Source of the DNA: G963704535 sp963704535
Lineage (GTDB): Bacteria > Chloroflexota > Chloroflexia > Chloroflexales > Roseiflexaceae
DNA: 64,000 nt
Assembly (NCBI GenBank): GCA_963704535.1
Contig: OY969916.1
Coordinates: 7,812,001-7,876,000 of the forward strand
Direction: 5' to 3'
The notes beneath the pieces are model-generated. The model had not been told where the DNA came from, did not search any database, and worked only from the letters and a program-made list of their open reading frames with translations. A program made the translations under genes and the position numbers. This document shows, piece by piece, positions 25,167-33,397 of this stretch (the first letter of the stretch is position 1; each line of letters begins with the position of its first letter).

Positions 25167-26006
25167 ATGACACACATCCAACCAAAGGCGATTGAGCTTC
25201 CCATCTCGACTGCCTGGATGTATATGTCTGACGATCAACAGTACAACACTATCCCGCCGACATGGTCGAACATCAACTTCAAAGATGTGGACGTTTTGAA
25301 TGTTGGGCCGGCTGGAGTTCAATCCGATGGCACCTTCGGTCTCTACAACTCGCCCAACACAGGAGATCTCGCCAACCGGTTCAAGTGGGTCATTCAGACT
25401 GCTCGCAGCCAGAATCCGAATATAAAGATCATCGTCTCCCAATGGTGGGGCGACGGCGACGGCATCTGGGGCGACGCGCTAGATGCTTTGAACACCGATG
25501 CAGCGATCAGCAAGTACACCGACTCGGTGGCTGCATTTCTGCAATCGTATCTGAGCGTCAGTGGTGGTGTGGACGGATATGATATCGACTACGAATCCAA
25601 CAATGTTGTCAGTTGCACCCCGACGCTCACTTCGCAGATCCGAACCAAGATCGACGCCCTCGGCAAGGCCAACGGCGGCCGGCCGTTTTACGTGACAGTG
25701 TCACCGGCCGACACCACCTATCTCAGCACAGCAGTGACCTCGTTGAACTTTGTGAACATGCAAACCTACGCCGGCAGTAGTTATCTCACTCCACAGGATT
25801 TCACTGAATTGGGCCTGAAACCGCAGCAACTACTCTACGGGATCTGCCCGGAGACGAACTGTGGTACCCGGTCGGTTTCAGAAGTCGAGGCTGAGTACAC
25901 CGATAATAACCTTGCAGGAATCCATCTGTGGCGATTGAACTCGGATAACTACGTCGAGGAAGGCCAGGTGCAAGCTCAAATCTACAGCTTTTTGCACCCG
26001 CAGTAG
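25167..26006 (+). CDS. Glycoside hydrolase family 18-like protein (chitinase/endoglycosidase type)
   Basis: 279 residues; ATG 25167 after GAAAGGAGACCTAACC. The GH18 catalytic signature is plain: GGVDGYDIDYESNN (DGxDxDxE, Glu as proton donor). Supporting strands are NIKIIVSQWWGDGDGIWGDA, FYVTVSPADTTYLS, LNFVNMQTYAGSSYLTPQDF and GIHLWRLNSDNYV. There is no signal peptide, so it would be cytoplasmic or released by another route, which is unusual for a chitin-degrading enzyme. It may act on another N-acetylglucosamine compound or be a non-chitinase member. Confidence 0.85.
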   Translation: MTHIQPKAIELPISTAWMYMSDDQQYNTIPPTWSNINFKDVDVLNVGPAGVQSDGTFGLYNSPNTGDLANRFKWVIQTARSQNPNIKIIVSQWWGDGDGIWGDALDALNTDAAISKYTDSVAAFLQSYLSVSGGVDGYDIDYESNNVVSCTPTLTSQIRTKIDALGKANGGRPFYVTVSPADTTYLSTAVTSLNFVNMQTYAGSSYLTPQDFTELGLKPQQLLYGICPETNCGTRSVSEVEAEYTDNNLAGIHLWRLNSDNYVEEGQVQAQIYSFLHPQ

Positions 26007-26031
26007 CAGCGGTTGAACTTAGTCGTGCAGT

Positions 26032-26274
26032 ATGCAGCGATTTGGGGAAAAATTGTATCGCCTGCGGAAGCAACGAGGCATGACTATCACTGAGGTAGCA
26101 CAGGCATTGGGCTATGCGGCCCACAGCCATATCAGCGAAATCGAGAATGGCAGGCGCGCACCATCACTGAAGTTTGCGGTCAAGGTGGCCCAGTTGTTTA
26201 ATGTGACAACCGATCAGTTATTGAACGATGCGACCGAGCTACCGCCCGAGGAAAGTGCGGCGAGCGACCAATGA
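26032..26274 (+). CDS. XRE-family helix-turn-helix regulator
   Basis: 80 residues, almost all one HTH_3 domain: LYRLRKQRGMTITEVAQALG, SHISEIENGRRAPSLKFAVK, VAQLFNVTTDQLLND. Then a short acidic tail. No clear ribosome site is present, so the start is less certain. It lies 74 bases ahead of the AraC-AlkA gene and might regulate it or the GH18-like gene upstream. Confidence 0.8.
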   Translation: MQRFGEKLYRLRKQRGMTITEVAQALGYAAHSHISEIENGRRAPSLKFAVKVAQLFNVTTDQLLNDATELPPEESAASDQ

Positions 26275-27121
26275 ACAAGCCTTGGGAAACTGGCTGGGGA
26301 CCCATTGACGTGATGGCCGATGCTGAACCTTAATTGAAGGACGCTAGGATGATCGCGCACGAGTCGCGGGAGAGCGAAGAGGAAGCGCTGATTGAGCAAC
26401 TCGTCGCCGCGATGCGCCGCGAGCCTGCCGGCTATCGTGATGTCGAAGACCTGGTGAGCGCAGTGGGCGTTGGGCAAACCAGGCTCGTTGAACTCTTCCG
26501 CGTGTACTACCATACGACGCCCGCCGATATGCTGGCCCGTCTGCGGGTCGCCGCCGCCCGACGCGCGTTGCTCGAAACGAGCGCCGCCCTATCGTCGATC
26601 GCCGGTGACGTCGGGTTCGAGAGCGTATCGGCCTTTCACGACACGTTCCGCAACGCTATGGCGATGTCGCCCGGCGACTACCGCCGGATGCGTGAAGCGC
26701 CCACGTTTGTCTTAGCGCTTCCAGAGGAGTATCCCGCGCAGCGGATTCTTGGGCACCTTGGGCGCGATCGTGGCAGCCTCACCGATCGGGTCGAGGGCGC
26801 GACCTGGATTAGTGCCGTTCGGCTTGGAGTCGAGCGCGGAGCGCTGGTGCGGGTCACGATCGCCTCACGCGTGGCACAGTGCGACGTGCTTCACCCAGCC
26901 CACCTCGACGCCGCTGCGATGGAGCGTATCCACGCACACGTTGTGTCGGGCCTGGGGTTGAGTTGCGATCCGCTCCCTTTTGAAACACAAGTGGAAGCGT
27001 CGCCTGAGCTGGCGCCATTGATCGAGGGGCAGCGCGGTTTGCGTATTCCGCTGATTGGCGATTACTTCGACGGCCTGGTTTGGGCGATCACTGGCCAGCA
27101 AATCACTCTCTCGTTTGCCTA

Positions 27122-28086
27122 GGCTCTTTCTGCCAATCCGCTTTCCGGTATCAAGCCGCTGCGGCGGCATGCGAGAGGAGGCGAAGATAGCGTTCGATAA
27201 ACGCCAGCTTGACCAGTCCCAAGTAGTTGAGTGCCAGCTTCTCGTAGCGCGTCGCGATCGCACGACACTCTTTCAGCCAGCCCACGCACTGCTCGATCGT
27301 AGAGCGACGGCGATACAGCACGCAATCATAGGTCACTGGGCGACCAGGTTTTGGTTTTCCACTGCGCCGTTTGGGTGGAATGATTGGTTTGATACCACGC
27401 GAGCGCAACCAGTGGCGGATGCGCTGAGCGTCGTAGGCGCGGTCGGCCGCCAAGCGACGTGGTCGTCGTCGGATGCGTCCGCTAGCGCGTGGGATGGCCA
27501 CCTGCTCCATCACGGTTTCGACCTGTGTTGATTCGTGAGTTTGCCCAGGCGTGAGACAGACATCGAGCGGCACGCCGTTGCCGTCACTCAGCAGATGGAT
27601 TTTGGTGCTAAAGCCACCCACCGATCGTCCGAGTGCGTGGTTGCCGGGTTCGGAGTTGCCGTCAGGTCCGCTTTTTTCGGCTCCAGCAGCGGCGCGGTGG
27701 GCACGCACGATCGTGCTATCGAGCGACCATTGCTCCCAGTCGATAATGCCTTGTGCATCCAGTTTGGTTTGGAGCGTCTTGAGGATGCGATCCCAGATGC
27801 CGTTGCGGCGCCAGGTGGTGTAGCGGTCATAGATTGTTTTCCAGTTGCCATAGCGTTCAGGAATATCGGGCCAGGGCGCGCCGGTGTGCAAACGCCAGAG
27901 GATGCCGTTGATAATCGGACGGTGCTCTTTGTAAGGATGACCAGTCTTGCCATCATTGGTCGGTAAATCTGGCTCAATCAGCGCATACTGTTCGTCAGTC
28001 AGTTCGTAGCGTGCCATCATTGCTCCGGTCTCATTATGGTAAACCTATAGTCTACCACAACCGCTACCGGATTGTCAGAAAGAGCC
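27122..28086 (-). mobile_element. IS5-family insertion sequence (965 bp, complete)
   Basis: Imperfect terminal inverted repeats GGCTCTTTCTGCCAATCCG (left) and GGCTCTTTCTGACAATCCG (right, complemented) with a TA target duplication at 27120-27121 and 28087-28088. Restoration of the host frame on removal confirms the ends. One transposase gene on the minus strand. Confidence 0.93.
27151..28020 (-). CDS. IS5-family transposase
   Basis: 289 residues in one uninterrupted frame, although many relatives need a frameshift. The N-terminal DUF4096-type domain (ELTDEQYALIEPDLP, RPIINGILWRLHTGAPWPDI) precedes the DDE domain: first Asp in WSLDSTIVRAHRAAAG, second in LAADRAYDAQRIRHWL, Glu in RRRSTIEQCVGWLKECR. 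GRSVGGFSTKIHLLSDGNG is characteristic of the group. Intact catalytic residues suggest potential activity. Confidence 0.93.
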   Translation of the reverse strand: MMARYELTDEQYALIEPDLPTNDGKTGHPYKEHRPIINGILWRLHTGAPWPDIPERYGNWKTIYDRYTTWRRNGIWDRILKTLQTKLDAQGIIDWEQWSLDSTIVRAHRAAAGAEKSGPDGNSEPGNHALGRSVGGFSTKIHLLSDGNGVPLDVCLTPGQTHESTQVETVMEQVAIPRASGRIRRRPRRLAADRAYDAQRIRHWLRSRGIKPIIPPKRRSGKPKPGRPVTYDCVLYRRRSTIEQCVGWLKECRAIATRYEKLALNYLGLVKLAFIERYLRLLSHAAAAA

Positions 28087-28562
28087 TATACGTTGCGCCG
28101 GCGCCTGATCGAGCGAGTCAGCCAGGAGGTTGCTGGAGGCTTGTTCATACCGCCCGCACCGCACGCCGTCGCCGAGCTTGCGGAAGAGGAGCTAGGGCGC
28201 CTTCAATACTCGCGCGCCAAAGCCACGTATCTGATCGGGGCAGCCCAGGCAGTGGTCGATGGTCGTCTGCCGCTGGAGCAATTGGCGCAGAAACCTGTGA
28301 CTCAGATCGAGCGCCTACTTCTAGCATTGCACGGCATCGGGCCGTGGTCGGCGCACTACCTGTTGATGCGTTCGTACGGCTTTTTGGATTGTGTGCCGGT
28401 GGGCGATGCAGGGCTGACGACTAGTCTACAGCGATTCTTCAAGCTGGAGCAACGACCGGATAAGCGCACAACCTTGGTGTTGATGGAGCCATTCAGCCCA
28501 TACCGCAGCCTTGCGACCTTTCATCTCTGGCAGCGCTTGACTACACCCGTAGGAGGTGTCGT

Positions 28563-29795
28563 GTGACAACTGTTCCGCTTCAGTTCAATCACATGGAACC
28601 ACCACATCTCACTGATCCGTATCCTCTGTACGCGCAGGCACGAAGTGAAGCCCCGATCTTTTTCAGCCCTTTGTTCCATGCCTGGATCGTTACGCGTTAT
28701 GCTGATGTGCTCGCCATTCTGGGTGATCCCAGGCGCTTCTCGTCGTACTACCTCTTTCGCACGCCGCTCGATCCGGCGCCGGAAGCCCAGGCGGTCCTCG
28801 ATCAGATTCCGCCCGAGGCCCCGCTGCTGGTCAACCAGGACCCACCCGATCACACCCGCACGCGCGCATTGTTAGGCAAAGCGTTCTCGTCGCGGCGAGT
28901 GATCGACATGGAGCCGCGCATCCGCGCCATTGCCAACGCCCTGGTCGATCAGTTCGTCGATGCCGGTCGGGCTGATTTGGTGCGCCAGTACACTTATCCT
29001 CTGCCCATCCGGGTGCTGCTGGAATTTATCGGCCTGCCGGTAGAGGATGCCGACTTTATCAAACAATGGTCCCACGATCACGTGCTGCTCACGGTGCCTG
29101 GGATTGATCCGGCGCAGCAACTGAAGTCGGCCCAGGCCGAAGTGGCTATGCACCAGTATGCTCAGACAGTTATCGCCCAGAAGCAGCGCAATCCGCAGGA
29201 TGATTTGCTCTCCGAGTTAATCCATGTTCGTGTCGAGGGCCAACCGCCGTTTGACGACGGCGAGTTGATCACACTTTTGCAACACTTGCTCTTTGCCGGG
29301 CACGAGACGACGACAAATCTTCTCAGCTCCACCTTCTACCACCTGCTGCGCCAGGACCAACTCTGGCCGGCTTTGCTGGCCGATCCGGCGCTCGTGACCA
29401 ACGCTGTCGAGGAAGGGCTGCGCTACGATGCGGCGGTGCAAGGCATGTTCCGCTCTACGACCGAGGAGGTCGAGCTAGGGGGCGTGACCATCCCGGCCGG
29501 CGCGCGGATCTTGTTCTTCTTCGGCGCCGCCAACCGCGATGAGGCGGCGTTTCCCGATCCGGATCGCTTCGATCTCCAGCGCTCCAATGCCCACAAGCAC
29601 CTGACTATGGGGCATGGGATTCATTACTGCATTGGGGCGCCGCTGGCGCGTCTGGAGGCGCGGATCGCTATCGAGGTGATCTGCCGGCGAGTCCCTGGCC
29701 TGCGTCTGGCGCCAGATCATACGGTCAGCTACTTGCCGAATCTGCTCAATCGCGTGCTGCACCAGTTGGATGTGACTTGGGGAGATGAGGAGTAA
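28563..29795 (+). CDS. Cytochrome P450
   Basis: 410 residues from GTG 28563, which overlaps the stop of the glycosylase (GTGTGA); ATG 28593 is an alternative start. Soluble bacterial P450 of the CYP10x type: I-helix oxygen-binding AGHETT in HLLFAGHETTTNLLSS, ExxR in EEGLRYDAAVQGMFR, and the heme-thiolate loop MGHGIHYCIGAPLARLE with axial Cys (the usual Phe at its start is Met). Needs ferredoxin partners that are not in the window. Substrate unknown. Translational coupling to a broken repair gene may affect its expression. Confidence 0.93.
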   Translation: MTTVPLQFNHMEPPHLTDPYPLYAQARSEAPIFFSPLFHAWIVTRYADVLAILGDPRRFSSYYLFRTPLDPAPEAQAVLDQIPPEAPLLVNQDPPDHTRTRALLGKAFSSRRVIDMEPRIRAIANALVDQFVDAGRADLVRQYTYPLPIRVLLEFIGLPVEDADFIKQWSHDHVLLTVPGIDPAQQLKSAQAEVAMHQYAQTVIAQKQRNPQDDLLSELIHVRVEGQPPFDDGELITLLQHLLFAGHETTTNLLSSTFYHLLRQDQLWPALLADPALVTNAVEEGLRYDAAVQGMFRSTTEEVELGGVTIPAGARILFFFGAANRDEAAFPDPDRFDLQRSNAHKHLTMGHGIHYCIGAPLARLEARIAIEVICRRVPGLRLAPDHTVSYLPNLLNRVLHQLDVTWGDEE

Positions 29796-29821
29796 GGGAC
29801 TCTCGATTTTTAAGTAAGCCA

Positions 29822-29884
29822 GGCTCGTGTTACGTGTTACGTGTTGCGTCGCGCCGCCTCACGCAACACGCAACACGTAACATC
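29822..29884. repeat. Type C mirrored heptamer hairpin (AACACGC class)
   Basis: GTTACGTGTTACGTGTTGCG, a GCGCCGCC centre, then CACGCAACACGCAACACGTA. Sits between the P450 and the maleylacetate reductase; no gene in the 29796-29948 gap. Confidence 0.85.
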
Positions 29885-29948
29885 CGCGCGGGATAGTTTA
29901 TTTTTCGAGAATCCCTAACCTTTGTCCGTGCCGCGCCAGGAGGTAGCC

Positions 29949-31046
29949 ATGCTACGCTTTACCTACGAAGCCTTGCCCAGCCGCGTCATTTTCGGCGCCG
30001 GCAGCCTGGAGCAGTTGCCGGGGGAGGTGGAGCGGCTGGGCGCCGAGCGGGCGCTGGTGCTCTGCACGCCGGGGCAGCAAGCTCTGGCCGAGGCAGCGAC
30101 CGAGCGGCTGGGTGGGCGCGTCGCCGGGATCTACGCCCAGGCGGCCATGCACGTGCCGATCGAGGTCGCCGAGGAGGCCCGCCGCGAGGCCCGGCGGCTG
30201 GCGGCCGACTGCTGCGTCGCCATCGGCGGCGGCTCGACCATCGGCCTGGCCAAGGCGATCGCGCTGGCCTCCGGCCTGCCGATCATCGCCGTCCCCACCA
30301 CCTACTCCGGCTCGGAGATGACGTCGATCTGGGGCATCACCGAGGGCGGCGCGAAGCAGACCGGGCGCGACCGGCGCGTGCTTCCGAAGACGGTGATCTA
30401 CGACCCGGCGCTGACGGTCGGCCTGCCGGCGCGGGTCTCCGGCCCCAGCGGGATGAACGCGATCGCCCACTGCGTCGAGGCGCTCTACGCCCCCGACACC
30501 AACCCGATCGTCGCGCTGATGGCCGAGGACGGCATCCGCGCGCTGGCGGCGGCGCTGCCGGTCGTGGTGCGCCAGCCAGCCGGCATGGAGGCCCGCTCGA
30601 GCGCGCTGTACGGCGCTTGGCTGGCCGGCGCGGCGCTGGGCGCGGTCGGCATGGGCCTGCACCACAAGCTGTGCCATACGCTGGGCGGTCGCTACAACCT
30701 GCCCCACGCCGACACCCACACGATCATCCTGCCGCACGTCGCGCGTTACAACCGCGCCGCCGCGCCGGAGGCGCTGGGCCGCGTCGCCCGCGCGCTCGGA
30801 GCCGACGACGCGGCGGCGGGTCTGTTCGACCTGGCGGTCGCGATCGGCGCCAGAACCGCGCTCAAGGACATCGGCATGCGCGCCGAGCAACTCGACGAGG
30901 CGGCCGACCTGGCCGCCCGCGACCCCTACGCGAACCCGGCGCCAGTCACTCGCGACGGCGTCCGGGCGCTGCTGGACGACGCCTACCACGGGCGCCGACC
31001 GCCGGAGGAGGAGAAGGGGAGAAAGGGTGAAAGGGTGAAGGGGTGA
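29949..31046 (+). CDS. Maleylacetate reductase / iron-containing alcohol dehydrogenase family
   Basis: About 365 residues from ATG 29949 (site GGAGGTAGCC). The Rossmann/dehydroquinate-synthase-like fold shows VAIGGGSTIGLAKAIALASG and IAVPTTYSGSEMTSIWGITE, the latter characteristic of maleylacetate reductases, and the metal His pair in LHHKLCHTLGGRYNLPHADT. This enzyme reduces (chloro)maleylacetate to 3-oxoadipate in aromatic ring degradation; no intradiol dioxygenase is adjacent, so the pathway is unconfirmed. The C-terminus EEEKGRKGERVKG is read from an inserted GAAAGGGTGAAGGGG repeat and is not family-conserved. Confidence 0.87.
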   Translation: MLRFTYEALPSRVIFGAGSLEQLPGEVERLGAERALVLCTPGQQALAEAATERLGGRVAGIYAQAAMHVPIEVAEEARREARRLAADCCVAIGGGSTIGLAKAIALASGLPIIAVPTTYSGSEMTSIWGITEGGAKQTGRDRRVLPKTVIYDPALTVGLPARVSGPSGMNAIAHCVEALYAPDTNPIVALMAEDGIRALAAALPVVVRQPAGMEARSSALYGAWLAGAALGAVGMGLHHKLCHTLGGRYNLPHADTHTIILPHVARYNRAAAPEALGRVARALGADDAAAGLFDLAVAIGARTALKDIGMRAEQLDEAADLAARDPYANPAPVTRDGVRALLDDAYHGRRPPEEEKGRKGERVKG

Positions 31047-31086
31047 GGCCCCTTCACCCTTTCACCCCTTCTCCCCTTCTCCTCTG
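31010..31086. repeat. Type C mirrored repeat (GTGAAGGG class) overlapping a gene end
   Basis: GGAGAAAGGGTGAAAGGGTG-type units followed by CCCCTTCACCCTTTCACCCC and TTCTCCCCTTCTCC. The left arm codes the end of the reductase; the right arm follows the stop. Confidence 0.85.
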
Positions 31087-31110
31087 TCTCCCCCTCTCCT
31101 CTTCATCGTG

Positions 31111-32460
31111 CTACTCACCGCCGAGCCTGCGGGTGGCGTAGGTCAGCTCCTTGGTCGCCAGCGCATTGGCCTGGCCGGTGCGCTCGATCGTTGCGGCTTG
31201 GTCGCGGGCGATATCGGCCAGGGCGTGCTCGCCCAGGTCATCCAGGCGGCTGGCGGCGGCGCGCAGCAGCCGGGCGGCCTCGGGCCGCTCGCTGCGGGCG
31301 GCGGCCTCCAGCGCGCGCTGCTGGAGCCGGGCAGCGGCGGCCCGGGCGGCGGCGTCGAGCACCTGCGGCGGCGGCGGCGGCACGTCGGCCCGATAGGAGA
31401 CGACTAGGTCAAGGGCCGCCTGGGCGCTGGCCGATGCGACGGTGAGCCGCCCCAGCGCCGCGCGGCCGGCGGCGCGCGGCGGCGACAGAAACTCCAGCAG
31501 CAGCACCAGCGGCTCGCCGGCCCGCAGGTCGCCCAGCGGCACCTGTGGCGGTGCGGGTGGCGCTCCCGGTGTGGCCCGGTCGTACAGCAGCGTCAGCGAC
31601 GGGCGGATGCGCGTGATCCGGCGGGTCGTGACGCCGGGCGCCGGCGCGACTTGGAGTGTGATGGCGCGGGCGCTGATCGAGCGGGTCGTCGCCAGTTCGG
31701 CGGCGATCGCCTTGGGGATCTCCTCGTGCTTGTGCAGAAAGATCGCCCGGCCGCCGCTGCGGTCGGCCAGCGTGGTCAGCACCTCCTCCTGGAACTCGCC
31801 CCCTAGTCCGACGGTGCTGATCGCGACTTCCTCGGCGGCGGCGACGGCGGCCTGCTCCAGGCAGGCCGCCGGGCGCTGGGTGAAGCCGTCGGTGAGCAGC
31901 ATCAGGCGGTCGGCGCGCCGGCCGTCGCGGCCACGGCGCAGCTCCTCCAGCGCCAGCGCCAGCCCGTGGGCCAGGTCGGTCTGCTCGCCCAGGTTGAGGC
32001 TCTTGAGCCGCGAGATGCCCCGCACCAGCTCGACCCGCTCGGCTCCCGAGGTGCTGCGGGTCAGCAGCACGGCCTCCTCGGCGCAGGCGACCAGGGCGAA
32101 GCGGTCCTGGCCGTCGAGCCGCTCGACGACGCTGTGCAGGGCACGGGCGACGTGGTCGAGCGCGCTGGAGGCGGCGGCGCGGATCTCGGGCGGCACCGGC
32201 CCGCTGAGTTGCCAGACCGGCACGCCGTCCACCAGCGTCTCCTGGGCGCCGCCGTCGCGAACCAGCGCGCGGAACTGGTGCTCATCGACGATCGGGATGC
32301 GCATCGAGCGGCTGGCGTCGGCCACCAGCGCCCAGTTGACCGGCCGCGCGCCGCCGTCGCCGGCGGCCTGAATCGTCAGCAGCGCGTAGCAGAGCTGCGG
32401 CTCGGCCAGCAGGCCCACGACGAGCGGGTCGGGGCTGAGATTGAGGGTGAGTGTCGGCAT
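31111..32460 (-). CDS. VWA-domain protein (von Willebrand factor A, MIDAS type)
   Basis: 449 residues, convergent with the preceding gene. After about 40 residues comes the VWA domain: NWALVADASRSMRIP carries a DxSxS-like MIDAS motif, with a Thr/Asp pair in LNLGEQTDLAHGLALALEEL and LMLLTDGFTQR. After it lie a beta-rich segment (about 240-340) and an Ala/Arg-rich helical C-terminal part (about 350-440). Such proteins usually act as metal-dependent protein-binding scaffolds. No signal peptide, so intracellular. The partner is unknown. Confidence 0.82.
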   Translation of the reverse strand: MPTLTLNLSPDPLVVGLLAEPQLCYALLTIQAAGDGGARPVNWALVADASRSMRIPIVDEHQFRALVRDGGAQETLVDGVPVWQLSGPVPPEIRAAASSALDHVARALHSVVERLDGQDRFALVACAEEAVLLTRSTSGAERVELVRGISRLKSLNLGEQTDLAHGLALALEELRRGRDGRRADRLMLLTDGFTQRPAACLEQAAVAAAEEVAISTVGLGGEFQEEVLTTLADRSGGRAIFLHKHEEIPKAIAAELATTRSISARAITLQVAPAPGVTTRRITRIRPSLTLLYDRATPGAPPAPPQVPLGDLRAGEPLVLLLEFLSPPRAAGRAALGRLTVASASAQAALDLVVSYRADVPPPPPQVLDAAARAAAARLQQRALEAAARSERPEAARLLRAAASRLDDLGEHALADIARDQAATIERTGQANALATKELTYATRRLGGE

Positions 32461-32484
32461 GGGAGGTATTATACCGTATGCTGA

Positions 32485-33375
32485 GAGACTGTTTGAAAAG
32501 GGGGAGTTTGAAGGGGCCGCCCTTCAAAATTCCCCTCTCCACCTCTGCCTCTTTGCCCCTTGGCGTCTTTGCGTTAAAACCCCAAGTCTGAACAGCTACC
32601 GGGTGAGATTGACGTTCGGCGCGGCGCTGTGCTAGGATACGCTACTGCCCTGCGCCATCACGCCGGATGGGGCGACGATCGTGATTGGCGAGGAGTCGGG
32701 GAGGGTGCATTTCCTGCGGGTGGAGGGGATGAGCGGAGCGGTGGGTGAGTAGCCATCGTAGGCAGAGGATGCGATGGCGCCGCATTGGCCGGTGGTGGTG
32801 GGTTGGCGATGCAATCATCGTGGGCGTTGCGAACCCGTGCGATGCAATCATCGTGGACGTTGCATGTTGCGTGATGCAATCATCGTGGACGTTGCGAACC
32901 CGTAGGGCGAAGCATTTGCATCTACACGATCAAATCACGTTGTCGATTATGGCAAATGCTTCGCCCCTACAAGAATTGATGATGAACGGCGATTTGCGAT
33001 GATGAACGACGATGATCGGCGATGAACGATGACGAACGATGACGAACGATGCGGCGCGTTGCGTTCGTTGTGGGCGATTGCAAACCGCCCCCACAGCACT
33101 GCTGATCCATTGTCGGGCGTTGCGTTCGTTGTGGGCGATCACGAGGATCGCCCTTACGGCGATGTTGGGCCGTTGGTGGGCGTTGCGTTCTTTGCGTTCG
33201 TTGTGGGCGATCACGAGGATCGCCCTTACGGCGATGCTTTCATTGTCAGCGTTGGGGTCCGTTGCGGGCGATTCACGAATCGCCCCTACGGCAATGCTTC
33301 CATTGTCGGGCGTTGCGTTCGTTGTGTTCGTTGCGGGCGATTCGGATGCGCTTGCCCTGAGCGAAGTCGAAGGGT
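32485..33375. repeat. Large intergenic repeat mosaic (no gene seen)
   Basis: 32489-32545 is a family A unit. 32800-32910 has three copies of GATGCAATCATCGTGGACGTTG-like text and 32905-32970 an inverted pair GGGCGAAGCATTTGCAT / ATGCTTCGCCCCTAC. 32980-33055 is a GATGAACGACGATGA tract. 33055-33345 holds GTTGCGTTCGTTGTGGGCGA units with GATCACGAGGATCGCCCTTA palindromes and GATTCACGAATCGCCCCTAC. 33347-33376 matches the TTCGACTTCGCTCAGGG element of 11010 in reverse. The frame of the next gene stays open across much of this, but only by chance of composition. Confidence 0.8.
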
Positions 33376-33397
33376 GATGTGTGAAGGAGGACAGACC

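Larger units (their letters stand above)
26349..28566 (+). pseudogene. alkA: AraC-type HTH fused to AlkA-like DNA-3-methyladenine glycosylase, interrupted by an IS5-family element
   Basis: ATG 26349 follows AGGACGCTAGG. Left part: AraC-type HTH (VEDLVSAVGVGQTRLVELFR ... AFHDTFRNAMAMSPGDYRRM, about 35-120), then the AlkA N-terminal domain and the start of the HhH-GPD fold (FDGLVWAITGQQITLSFA). After the insertion the glycosylase resumes: YTLRRRLIERVSQEV, LQYSRAKATYLIGAAQ and the hairpin plus catalytic Asp region LLALHGIGPWSAHYLL ... VPVGDAGL. Removing the element and one TA restores one frame of about 416 residues. The enzyme would excise alkylated bases, with the HTH half resembling Ada-AlkA regulators that lack the methyl-acceptor domain. 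Confidence 0.88.

Noticed and set aside
33029..33397. N-terminal extension of the flavin monooxygenase through upstream repeats
   Set aside because: The FAD motif begins right after ATG 33398, which has a strong ribosome site; the upstream part is repeat mosaic that happens to stay open.
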